A stretch of 6,503 bases of DNA from JBAZOD01 sp041648955 (GCA_041648955.1 JBAZOD010000054.1:1-6503), one strand, 5' to 3'. Shown: positions 1 through 5,829, counted from the first letter of the stretch. Notes: generated from the letters alone by a model not told the origin. Program-made: numbers and translations.

Positions 1-682
1 GGCAGGAGCTATTTTGGCTAGAGCAATGAGATTGGCCGTAGGTGAAGATTTATCCGGCTTAGAATGGTCAGCTGGTATTCCCAGAGCAACAATTGGCGGC
101 GCAGTGCGGGGAAATGCCGGCGCTTTTGGTTCTTCCATATCAGAGATTATAGAAACAACTGAGGTATTTAATATAAAAAAACAAAAATTTGAATTGTTCA
201 GCAATAAAGATTGCCGTTTTGTTTATCGGGGAAGTATTTTTAAAGAAGATGGAAATTATTTAATTTGGAAAGCTATACTAAAATTTCAAAAAGGCAATAA
301 GCGTCAGATCGAAAAAGAAGTTGCAAAATGTCTGGAATCCAGACAGGGAAAACAGCCGAAGCTTCCCAGCGCTGGTTCAATTTTCAAAAATTTGAATTTT
401 AAAGATTTGAAAGAGAGTAATACTAACTTGGCGGGTTTAGCGGTTGAGTCCGGAGCAGTGAAAGACGATAAAGTAAGCGCGGGCTGGATAATAGAACTGA
501 TTGGGCTAAAGGGGAAAAAAATTGGCGGCGCCAAAGTGAGCTTGGAACACGCTAATTTTATTGTAAACACTAGCCACGCAACAGCAGAGGATATTATTAT
601 GCTTATCAGTTATATAAAACAGCAGGTAAGAACCAGGTTTAATGTCCAATTGCAGGAAGAAATACAATATTTAGGGTTTTGA
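1..682 (+). CDS. murB: UDP-N-acetylenolpyruvoylglucosamine reductase MurB, 3' part (5' end outside window)
   Basis: MurB is the cytoplasmic FAD enzyme that reduces UDP-GlcNAc-enolpyruvate with NADPH to UDP-MurNAc, the second committed step of peptidoglycan precursor synthesis. The reading frame is open from base 2, before the first possible start (TTG at 14), so the gene enters from the left. About 226 codons are visible, and roughly the first 90 residues of a normal protein are missing. Visible family motifs are the end of the FAD-binding domain (AGIPRATIGGAV then NAGAFG), YRGSIFK with the conserved Tyr-Arg at 224-229, and AGSIFKN with the catalytic Ser codon at 377-379. The C-terminal LQEEIQYLGF carries the expected catalytic Glu at 659-661. 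Ser lies 50 residues after Arg, as is usual in the family. An insertion of about 20-25 residues separates FKN from the AGWIIE motif. The identification is very secure. Confidence 0.96.
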   Translation, partial: AGAILARAMRLAVGEDLSGLEWSAGIPRATIGGAVRGNAGAFGSSISEIIETTEVFNIKKQKFELFSNKDCRFVYRGSIFKEDGNYLIWKAILKFQKGNKRQIEKEVAKCLESRQGKQPKLPSAGSIFKNLNFKDLKESNTNLAGLAVESGAVKDDKVSAGWIIELIGLKGKKIGGAKVSLEHANFIVNTSHATAEDIIMLISYIKQQVRTRFNVQLQEEIQYLGF

Positions 683-708
683 TTTTAGTTTTTAGATATA
701 AGAAATGG

Positions 709-733
709 CAGGGCGAAGTAGCCCTGTTTTTTT
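709..733 (+). terminator. Rho-independent terminator of murB
   Basis: A 6-bp perfect stem (CAGGGC 709-714 with GCCCTG 721-726) encloses a six-base loop and is followed at once by seven T (727-733). It lies 26 bases after the murB stop, so transcription from the left is expected to end here. Confidence 0.88.
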
Positions 734-737
734 GAAT

Positions 738-773
738 AAAAAAATCCCCGGCTATTCATTTGAATGTCGGGGA
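738..773 (-). terminator. Rho-independent terminator of the minus-strand gene
   Basis: Read on the minus strand, a GC-rich stem (773-766 pairing with 745-752, including one G-T pair) continues, past a single-base bulge, through a second short stem to a four-base loop at 758-761. A run of seven T on the minus strand (738-744) follows. It lies about 13 bases beyond the stop codon at 787. Together with the plus-strand terminator at 709-733 it insulates two convergent genes. Confidence 0.85.
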
Positions 774-786
774 AAATGATACAGCT

Positions 787-1308
787 TTAATCGTATTGTT
801 TCTTTAATGTATAAATCGCCGTAGCGATTGCGATCGCTATGATCTCCGTATCGTGTTTATAGAAGTCGATTTGGATAGAAAAAATTAATTGATTTCCCGG
901 ATTTTCGAAGACCCTGTATTCGTCTCCGAATTTATTTATTTCATAATCCGTCTCTTCTCCGCTGTCCACGAAAATGGCACCAAAATCCTCCAGTTCGTCC
1001 AGCTCTTCTGCTCCGTGAATTTTTATTCCGGTCAAGAATTTCTCTCTCTTTTCACTGAGCCGAAAAAAGAAAAGAAAGGCAATGATCGCCGTTATGGAAA
1101 ACATTACCGCCTCGATAAATTCCTTCAATGAAAACATGTCCCAGCCTAATTTCAACCCGATGAATAGGTGGAAGGCATAAAGCAGGAGAATGGTCAGCGA
1201 ATAGAACAGACTATTTTTTGAGAAAATATCATTATCTTTGACACATCGTTTTATGCTTAAAAAACTCGATGTCGGCTTCCAGCGATGGGAATTTTCACAT
1301 TCGTTCAT
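787..1308 (-). CDS. Hypothetical small membrane protein with two transmembrane helices
   Basis: I do not recognise this 173-residue protein. Residues 1-33 are polar with two Cys (4 and 22). Two hydrophobic segments follow at about 34-52 and 66-83, joined by a short loop, which suggests a helical hairpin with both ends on the same side. The C-terminal 90 residues look soluble, are acidic around 100-120 (EELDELED and SGEETDYE), and end in a hydrophobic stretch (EIIAIAIATAIYTL) at about 155-167. The start is supported by a strong Shine-Dalgarno (GGAGG, complement of 1314-1318) five bases before ATG. A promoter and a terminator on the same strand also support a real gene. Its codons prefer TTC, ATC, GCG and GAC more than its neighbours do, so it looks compositionally different. 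A poorly conserved or recently acquired gene is possible. Function unknown. Confidence 0.75.
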   Translation of the reverse strand: MNECENSHRWKPTSSFLSIKRCVKDNDIFSKNSLFYSLTILLLYAFHLFIGLKLGWDMFSLKEFIEAVMFSITAIIAFLFFFRLSEKREKFLTGIKIHGAEELDELEDFGAIFVDSGEETDYEINKFGDEYRVFENPGNQLIFSIQIDFYKHDTEIIAIAIATAIYTLKKQYD

Positions 1309-1313
1309 TTTTT

Positions 1314-1318
1314 CCTCC
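1314..1318 (-). promoter_or_regulatory. Strong Shine-Dalgarno for the minus-strand gene
   Basis: On the minus strand this reads GGAGG, separated by five A from the ATG at 1308-1306. It is the only full Shine-Dalgarno before any gene in the window, and it fixes the start of the hypothetical membrane protein. Confidence 0.8.
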
Positions 1319-1373
1319 GTAGTTGCATGTGTATTTTGATTTAAGGATCAATAAATTTAAATGTTAATATGTT

Positions 1374-1402
1374 ATATTAGTATATTTTAAATATTTTGTC
1401 AA
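1374..1402 (-). promoter_or_regulatory. Sigma-70-type promoter for the minus-strand gene
   Basis: On the minus strand a consensus -35 TTGACA (complement of 1397-1402) is followed after 17 bases by TAATAT (complement of 1374-1379). The -35 is perfect and the -10 is four of six. Transcription would start near 1367, about 60 bases before the ATG. The 9-base repeat TTAAATGTT occurs at 1357-1365 and 1404-1412, on either side of this promoter, and could be a binding site. Confidence 0.6.
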
Positions 1403-1424
1403 CTTAAATGTTCTGAAGATGCTA

Positions 1425-1453
1425 TTGACACTTTTTATTTTCTATGCTATATT
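1425..1453 (+). promoter_or_regulatory. Strong extended -10 sigma-70 promoter for the region-4/HARE gene
   Basis: A perfect -35 TTGACA (1425-1430), a 17-base spacer and TATATT (1448-1453, five of six) form a near-ideal housekeeping promoter. TG at 1445-1446 adds the extended -10 motif. Transcription would start near 1460, leaving an untranslated leader of about 130 bases before the ATG at 1589. Confidence 0.82.
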
Positions 1454-1472
1454 ACCACTATAAATAAAAAAG

Positions 1473-1510
1473 TAGATAAAAAGCCTTAATTTATTGGTTT
1501 TTTTTATCTA
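1473..1510 (+). promoter_or_regulatory. Leader hairpin with embedded U-tract
   Basis: TAGATAAAAAGCC (1473-1485) pairs with 1496-1510 (GG, eight T, then ATCTA) to form about 13 base pairs with a two-base bulge and a ten-base loop. It sits just inside the predicted transcript. The stem is mostly A-U, so it is weak for its length. It could be an attenuator or a structured leader, but no known riboswitch is recognised. Confidence 0.45.
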
Positions 1511-1518
1511 ATATTAGT

Positions 1519-1547
1519 TTAAAAATTTAATTTTTTTTTATTTTTAA
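1519..1547 (+). repeat. AT-only inverted repeat in the leader
   Basis: TTAAAAAT (1519-1526) is repeated inverted as ATTTTTAA (1540-1547) around a T-rich loop with nine consecutive T (1531-1539). In such AT-rich DNA this may be chance. It lies between the first leader hairpin and the start codon. Confidence 0.3.
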
Positions 1548-1588
1548 TAATTTTATTTACCTAAACCCATGCTCTAAAATAAAGGTTT

Positions 1589-2806
1589 ATGGATAATACT
1601 TCTATCTTAGACAAAATCATAAATAACCAAAAAGCTGAGGAAATCGCTAGGCTTAATGCGGTTGAAATCGTCGGTAATTTACTTAGTGAATTAGCGGATA
1701 GGGAAAAAGACGTCCTTACTCGTCGTTTTGGTTTGCATGGAGAAGGTAAAGAAACTCTGGAAAAAGTCGGTCAAGCTCATAAGTTAACTAGAGAGAGAAT
1801 AAGACAGATAGAAGTTTCTGGGATAAAAAAGCTTCGAGGATTAGATAAATTAGGAGATTATGTCGATGTTCTAAAAAAGGTGATAAATCAGCTGTTGGAA
1901 GAACACGGTGGTTTAATGGAAAGACAGTATTTACTTAATGCTTTGGCTAATTTTTCTCTTAACGGCGATGGTCGGGATGGCAAAAACGAAAATATTCATA
2001 AAAGCCATTTAGATTTTTTGATTTCCAAATTGCTTCATGATGAGTTTGAGGAAGTAAGCAATTCTGAATTATTTTTAGATTTTTATAAATTAAAATATCA
2101 AACCTTGAATCATATAGAAGAATTGGCTACGGAATTGGTAGAAAAAATAGAAAACGCTAAGAAAATATTCAAGACCGAAGAATTAATAGATTTTTCTTCC
2201 CAGTTAGAAAGTTATGCTAAATATAAAGATAAATTTGATATTCCTTATAGCCTTGATATTTCCAGTATTTTGAGAAATAATTTTTTTGAAGAAAAGCCGG
2301 AGGTTATAAATAACAATAAAATTCTTTATTCTCTTTTCAAGGCCCTGAAACGAGTTGAACAAAACAAATTCGGCCAATGGGGAATTTTCGATTGGCGCGA
2401 GATAAAACCAAAGACAATTAACGATAAAATATATTTGATTTTAAAGAATCATGGCAAGCCTATGCATTTTGTCGAAATTGCCGAACACATCAATGAAATT
2501 AGTTTTGATGGCAAAAAAGCTAATGCTGCCACCGTTCACAATGAACTTATTTTGGACAATAAATATGTTTTAGTCGGAAGAGGACTTTATGGCTTGAAAG
2601 AATGGGGCTATAAAGAAGGCACAGTCGCGGATGTTATAAGAGATATTTTGGTTGCCGCCGGCAAACCGCTTTCTCGCGATGAAATTATAGAAAAAGTCCT
2701 TGAAAAAAGAATGGTTAAAAAAACAACTATAATTTTGGCCTTAATGAATCGGGAGATGTTTGATAAAGTTGGAGATAAATATACAGCTAAGGAAATTTCT
2801 CAATAA
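1589..2806 (+). CDS. Sigma-70 region 4 / HARE-type winged-helix transcription regulator
   Basis: This 405-residue protein begins with a clear sigma-70 region 4 (about residues 28-86). The segment ELADREKDVLTRRFGL is followed by the recognition helix LTRERIRQIEVSGIKKLR, nearly the sequence with which RpoD reads the -35 box. There is no region 1, 2 or 3, so it cannot be a complete sigma factor. Residues 93-270 are mostly helical, lysine- and glutamate-rich, and begin with a possible winged helix (LLEEHGGLMERQYLLNAL). Residues 275-337 fit a HARE-HTH/RpoE-delta N-terminal winged helix (IYLILKNHGKPMHFVEIAEHI to GRGLYGLKEWG). Residues 345-402 look like a second one (AAGKPLSRDEIIEKVL). Proteins of this architecture occur, from memory, widely in Parcubacteria. 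The likely role is DNA binding at promoters, perhaps with RNA polymerase; this is inference. The start has only a weak AAAGG four bases upstream. Its own promoter and terminator flank it. Confidence 0.88.
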   Translation: MDNTSILDKIINNQKAEEIARLNAVEIVGNLLSELADREKDVLTRRFGLHGEGKETLEKVGQAHKLTRERIRQIEVSGIKKLRGLDKLGDYVDVLKKVINQLLEEHGGLMERQYLLNALANFSLNGDGRDGKNENIHKSHLDFLISKLLHDEFEEVSNSELFLDFYKLKYQTLNHIEELATELVEKIENAKKIFKTEELIDFSSQLESYAKYKDKFDIPYSLDISSILRNNFFEEKPEVINNNKILYSLFKALKRVEQNKFGQWGIFDWREIKPKTINDKIYLILKNHGKPMHFVEIAEHINEISFDGKKANAATVHNELILDNKYVLVGRGLYGLKEWGYKEGTVADVIRDILVAAGKPLSRDEIIEKVLEKRMVKKTTIILALMNREMFDKVGDKYTAKEISQ

Positions 2807-2825
2807 TTTTTTAGATAGTTCTCAT

Positions 2826-2860
2826 AAAAAACCGCCTCAATAAAATTGGGGCGGTTTTTT
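2826..2860 (+). terminator. Strong rho-independent terminator, probably bidirectional
   Basis: A 15-bp stem (2826-2840 with 2846-2860, one G-T pair) contains the GC core ACCGCC/GGCGGT, a five-base loop, and flanking A6 and T6 tracts. It lies 20 bases after the region-4/HARE stop. The A/T symmetry lets it work on either strand, although no minus-strand gene needs it here. Confidence 0.92.
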
Positions 2861-2862
2861 GT

Positions 2863-2892
2863 TTGTCTAAAAACGGGTAAATATGGTAGAAT
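2863..2892 (+). promoter_or_regulatory. Extended -10 promoter of the downstream gene cluster
   Basis: TTGTCT (2863-2868, four of six) and TAGAAT (2887-2892, five of six) are separated by 18 bases, with an extended TG at 2884-2885. The site begins directly after the terminator. Transcription near 2899 would give a leader of about 137 bases before the ATG at 3036. Confidence 0.6.
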
Positions 2893-2960
2893 ATATTTAA
2901 CTGCAGATCTAAGTTTCTGAACTAATAGATGAAAGATATTTAATATTTTTTGCGTATATT

Positions 2961-2966
2961 TATAAT
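2961..2966 (+). promoter_or_regulatory. Possible second promoter (-10 box)
   Basis: A perfect TATAAT lies 69 bases before the start at 3036. No good -35 is seen at the right distance (ATTTAA with a 17-base spacer), so it would be a weak or activator-dependent promoter, or chance in AT-rich DNA. Confidence 0.35.
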
Positions 2967-2999
2967 GTAGCAATTTTTGGTTTTTTTAGTTTCGAAGTT

Positions 3000-3020
3000 T
3001 TTCGGGATTGAAAACCGAAA
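3000..3020 (+). promoter_or_regulatory. Small leader hairpin before the 3036 start
   Basis: TTTCGG (3000-3005) pairs with CCGAAA (3015-3020) around a nine-base loop, ending 15 bases before the ATG. Further upstream, TTTCG at 2990-2994 could pair with the same right arm instead. It could affect translation initiation of a gene that has only a poor Shine-Dalgarno (GAG at 3024-3026). Confidence 0.35.
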
Positions 3021-3035
3021 GTTGAGAATTGATCG

Positions 3036-4499
3036 ATGGATATAGTCATTGATTTATCATCTGTTTACAATTTTTTCAACTTGTCGCCGGATTTGATATT
3101 TTGGAGGCTTTTTCTTTTGTTCGGTTGGATACCGATTGCCCTAACTTTCCTTTGGGGCGTTAAAGAATCCTGGCTTTTTTATATTAGAACAAAATGGAGT
3201 GGGACAAATAAATTTATTCTTTTGGCAATTGATATACCGCGGGGTAATGAACAAACTGCTAAGGCCGTGGAGAATCTTTTTACTTATTTCGGCGGCGCCC
3301 ACAAAACATTGAATTTAATTGAAACTTATTGGGAAGGGCAATTTCAGCTTTCTTTCAGTTTTGAGATAATAAGCATAGAAGGTTATACTCAATTTTTGAT
3401 TTGGACGCCAGCTTCACTGCGCGACCTGGTTGAATCAGCAGTATATTCTCAATATCCAGATGCAGAAATTACTGAAGTAGATGATTATACTGAGAGTTTG
3501 CCGGATAAATTTCCGGACGAGGAATATGATCTTTGGGGTTGTGAGTTTATTCAGGCGAAAAACCCGATGTATCCAATCAAAACCTATGAAGAATTTGAGC
3601 ATAATTTAGGAGATCCAGAGACTCAGTACAAAGATCCGATGGCTAGCTTGATGGATCTTTATAGCAGCTTGAGAAGGGGGGAACAACTTTGGTTTCAGAT
3701 GTTAGTTAAGCCGATGGGCTTTGATTGGCCGGAAAAGGGCGAAATAGAAGTAGGAAGAATTTTGGGAGAAAAAGCTCCGCCAACTTTTGCTAATAAAATA
3801 ATAGATGGAATTGTTGATTGGATGGGAAAAGTTAGCGAAGCTATTTATAAACTTTGGGGAGATATTGAAGAAAAAAAGAAAGATGAAAAAGATGACATTC
3901 TGAAAATGATGAATTTGAGGCCAAAACAAAAAAAACAAGTAGAAGGAATCTCTGAAAAAATAAGCAAATTGGGATTTGAGTGGAAAAGCCGGATGGTTTA
4001 TGTGGCCAAAAAAGAAGTTATGAATAAACCGAAGGTTGTTAATGGGTTTGTTGGTTATATGAAGCAATTTATGGATTTAGATTTAAACAATCTAAAGCCG
4101 GATATGGATAAAACCGCGACCAGTGTTGATTATTTTTTTGAGGATTATCGTTTAAATATCAGAAAAAATAAAATTATGCGCGCCTATAAAGGGCGAAGTA
4201 CTACTAAGGGGAGAAAAATGGGTATTATGAATATAGAAGAATTGGCGACTCTATGGCATTTCCCAGCCGAAAGCGTTGTCAAGGCGCCTTTAATCCAGAA
4301 AGCTCCAGGAAGAAAAGCCGGTCCTCCGATTCAATTGCCTATTGGTGAAGAAATAGTGAGTGAAGAATCGCCAGAACCGATGTTTCTGGAAGAAGAGAAA
4401 AAAACGCATGGAGAAGATTTTTTCGCGAAAGGCAGAGAAATAGAAACAAAAAAAGATAGTGTTTCTTCTTCTCCTCCGCCTGATTTGCCCGTAATTTAG
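3036..4499 (+). CDS. Membrane-anchored protein like the N-terminal half of CPR conjugation-type (VirD4/TraC-like) ATPases; ATPase domain absent
   Basis: This 487-residue protein has one strong N-terminal transmembrane helix (about 21-43), a large cytoplasmic-looking region, and a low-complexity tail (about 435-487) rich in Glu, Lys, Ser and Pro. Conserved-looking segments are IDIPRGNEQTAKAVEN (65-80), SFSFEIISIEGYTQFLI (106-122), VYSQYPDAEITEVDDYT (136-152), FPDEEYDLWG (159-168), YKDPMASLMD (198-207) and IEELATLWHFPAESVVKAP (400-418). From memory these resemble a CPR family (annotated as DUF8128 or as the N-terminal part of type IV secretion/DNA-transfer ATPases). In the long versions an ATPase follows the HFP...KAP...PP segment. 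No Walker A (GxxxxGKS/T) is visible here, so it is not an ATPase itself. Coiled-coil-like charged helices occur at about 275-312. The start is poorly supported by an SD but is the first ATG, just before the hydrophobic helix. Exact role unknown. Confidence 0.72.
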   Translation: MDIVIDLSSVYNFFNLSPDLIFWRLFLLFGWIPIALTFLWGVKESWLFYIRTKWSGTNKFILLAIDIPRGNEQTAKAVENLFTYFGGAHKTLNLIETYWEGQFQLSFSFEIISIEGYTQFLIWTPASLRDLVESAVYSQYPDAEITEVDDYTESLPDKFPDEEYDLWGCEFIQAKNPMYPIKTYEEFEHNLGDPETQYKDPMASLMDLYSSLRRGEQLWFQMLVKPMGFDWPEKGEIEVGRILGEKAPPTFANKIIDGIVDWMGKVSEAIYKLWGDIEEKKKDEKDDILKMMNLRPKQKKQVEGISEKISKLGFEWKSRMVYVAKKEVMNKPKVVNGFVGYMKQFMDLDLNNLKPDMDKTATSVDYFFEDYRLNIRKNKIMRAYKGRSTTKGRKMGIMNIEELATLWHFPAESVVKAPLIQKAPGRKAGPPIQLPIGEEIVSEESPEPMFLEEEKKTHGEDFFAKGREIETKKDSVSSSPPPDLPVI

Positions 4500-4508
4500 G
4501 GATAAAAA

Positions 4509-4524
4509 AACAATAAAAATTGTT
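4509..4524 (+). repeat. Small inverted repeat in the 3036-gene/htrA gap
   Basis: AACAAT (4509-4514) and ATTGTT (4519-4524) form a perfect 6-bp AT-rich stem with a four-A loop, 9 bases after the stop codon. There is no GC core and no proper T-tract, so it is unlikely to terminate transcription. The two flanking genes are probably co-transcribed. Confidence 0.35.
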
Positions 4525-4546
4525 AAAATTTTAAGCATTTCTTAAT

Positions 4547-5797
4547 ATGGACAGTAAATTTAAAAAATTTTTTATTATTATTTTAGCCTCTTCTATTATC
4601 GTCAGCTCAGTCCTTGGCGGAGCCATGGGTTTCTGGGCGGGATTGGTTGCTTCTGGGAACGGGTTTAAAGATTTTTTCACCCGCGAACAGGCTAAAATAG
4701 GAACAAAGGAAATCGTTACAAAAATAGATGAAGAATCAAGCGTGATTTCATCAGTGGAAAAAGTTTCGCCTGCCGTAGTAAGCATTATTGTTTCTAAAGA
4801 TTTGTCGGCGATTAACTCTAATAACGGTTTTAGCGATGATTTTTTACGGCAGTTTTTTGGTGGCAACTATGAAGAATTTTTTGGTTCCGGACAAAATCAA
4901 GCGCAGGGAGAAAATAGTGATTCCGGCAAGCAAGAAATAGGCGGCGGCACCGGTTTTATAGTTTCTTCTGACGGATATATTGTTACCAATAAACATGTGG
5001 TTTACGATGAGACGGCCGATTATACGGTTTTAATGAACGACGAAACAAAACACGAAGCTAAGGTTTTAGCCAGAGATTCGGTTACTGATTTAGCAGTTTT
5101 AAAGATTGAGGGCGACAAATTTCCCACAGTGGATTTGGGTGATTCTGATTCTTTAAAAGTCGGCCAAAGCGTTATTGCTATCGGCAATGCTTTGGGGGAA
5201 TTCAGAAATACGGTTTCTACCGGCATAGTTTCTGGCTTGGCTCGTTCTGTCACGGCTGGCGGTTCTGGTTTTGGAAGCGAACAATTAGTAGGAGTTATCC
5301 AGACTGATGCCTCTATTAATTCTGGAAATTCCGGCGGACCGCTTTTGAATATTGCTGGGCAGGTTATTGGTATAAATACCGCTATGGCGCAGAACGCCCA
5401 AAATATCGGTTTTGCCATTCCGATCAATGAAGTAAAGGGCACAATAGAAAGCGTAAGAAAAAATGGAAGAATAATTAGACCGTGGCTAGGTGTGCGGTAC
5501 ATACAGATTGATGAAGTAATTGCTAAAAATAATAAGTTGGAAGTCGACTACGGCGCTTTAATCGCCCGCGGGAAAGATCAAACTGAATTAGCTGTTATTC
5601 CTGGCTCGCCCGCAGATAAAGCCGGTTTGGTTGAAAACGATATTATTATTGAAATAAATGGACAAAAAATTGAAGGCGAAAACACTCTTCTTAAGCTGGT
5701 CTCCAAATTTAAAGTTGGCGACGAAATAACTCTGAAAGTTTTGCATAAAGGAGATAAAAAGGACGTTAAGGTGAGATTAGAGGAGATGAAGAATTAA
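4547..5797 (+). CDS. htrA: HtrA/DegP-like S1C serine protease, membrane-anchored, one PDZ domain
   Basis: This is a 416-residue envelope quality-control protease that should degrade misfolded or damaged exported proteins outside the cytoplasmic membrane. An N-terminal signal anchor spans about residues 8-34 (KKFF then a long hydrophobic run). It has no lipobox and no clear signal-peptidase site. The trypsin-like domain runs about 65-305. The catalytic triad is complete: His150 (VTNKHVV), Asp181 (VTDLAVLKI) and Ser262 (GNSGGPL). A Phe/Gly/Asn-rich LA-loop-like stretch lies at about 90-130. A single PDZ domain spans about 310-412 (RPWLGVRY, then PGSPADKAGLVENDIIIEING), with an insertion of about ten residues before the PGSPA motif. 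Length and single PDZ match DegS/HtrA types rather than two-PDZ DegP. The ATG lies 47 bases after the previous gene and has no recognisable Shine-Dalgarno. The next in-frame ATG (residue 27) would cut the anchor, so 4547 is preferred. Confidence 0.95.
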   Translation: MDSKFKKFFIIILASSIIVSSVLGGAMGFWAGLVASGNGFKDFFTREQAKIGTKEIVTKIDEESSVISSVEKVSPAVVSIIVSKDLSAINSNNGFSDDFLRQFFGGNYEEFFGSGQNQAQGENSDSGKQEIGGGTGFIVSSDGYIVTNKHVVYDETADYTVLMNDETKHEAKVLARDSVTDLAVLKIEGDKFPTVDLGDSDSLKVGQSVIAIGNALGEFRNTVSTGIVSGLARSVTAGGSGFGSEQLVGVIQTDASINSGNSGGPLLNIAGQVIGINTAMAQNAQNIGFAIPINEVKGTIESVRKNGRIIRPWLGVRYIQIDEVIAKNNKLEVDYGALIARGKDQTELAVIPGSPADKAGLVENDIIIEINGQKIEGENTLLKLVSKFKVGDEITLKVLHKGDKKDVKVRLEEMKN

Positions 5798-5829
5798 CAA
5801 TTGACAGTTAACAATTAACAATTAACAAT
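5795..5829 (+). repeat. Heptanucleotide tandem repeat filling the htrA-uppP gap
   Basis: Five consecutive 7-base units run without interruption. TAACAAT occurs at 5795-5801, 5809-5815, 5816-5822 and 5823-5829, with one diverged unit TGACAGT at 5802-5808. The first three bases of the first unit are the htrA stop codon. A last, more diverged heptamer (TGATTCT, 5830-5836) leads directly into the uppP ATG. The array also creates CAATTG palindromes at 5798-5803 and 5826-5831. Confidence 0.9.
5801..5829 (+). promoter_or_regulatory. Possible promoter inside the heptamer array, giving leaderless uppP mRNA
   Basis: TTGACA (5801-5806) is a perfect -35, created by the single diverged repeat unit. After 17 bases comes AACAAT (5824-5829, four of six). 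A start seven to eight bases later would fall on or beside the uppP ATG at 5837. The weak -10 makes this tentative; uppP could equally be read from the upstream cluster promoter. Confidence 0.35.

Larger units (their letters stand above)
1309..1588. other. Divergent intergenic regulatory region
   Basis: This 280-base gap separates two divergent genes and is extremely AT-rich. It holds two TTGACA -35 boxes pointing in opposite directions and 22 bases apart. It also holds a perfect 10-base palindrome CTAATATTAG at 1508-1517 and two AT-rich inverted repeats in the plus-strand leader. No open reading frame or tRNA is apparent in it. Confidence 0.7.

Noticed and set aside
304..570. Minus-strand open frame inside murB
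   Set aside because: It lies wholly antisense to clear MurB coding sequence, and its translation has no recognisable motif. A shadow frame.
830..837. GCGATCGC octamer resembling the cyanobacterial HIP1 repeat
   Set aside because: A single copy inside a coding sequence, with no other copies in the window and nothing cyanobacterial about the genes.
889..1131. Plus-strand open frame opposite the membrane protein gene
   Set aside because: No promoter, ribosome binding site or protein-like pattern supports it. The minus-strand frame has promoter, Shine-Dalgarno and terminator.
3702..4067. Minus-strand 121-codon frame inside the 3036-4499 gene
   Set aside because: Phe-rich antisense of Lys/Glu-rich coding sequence, typical of a shadow frame in AT-rich DNA.
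4524..4529. TAAAAT as a -10 box for a separate htrA promoter
   Set aside because: No acceptable -35 lies at the right distance, and such hexamers are frequent in this AT-rich spacer. Read-through from upstream is simpler.
4290..4866. Two minus-strand frames at the end of the 3036-4499 gene and the start of htrA
   Set aside because: One contains an Arg run and Phe-rich segments produced by reading Glu/Ser/Pro-rich sequence backwards; the other is antisense to the htrA signal anchor. No initiation signals.
5020..5502. Minus-strand 160-codon frame inside htrA
   Set aside because: It is antisense to the protease domain with its intact catalytic triad. Pro-rich composition reflects reverse reading of Gly-rich sequence.
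5795..5829. CRISPR-like array
   Set aside because: The 7-base units abut directly with no spacers, and no cas genes are present. It is a simple tandem repeat.
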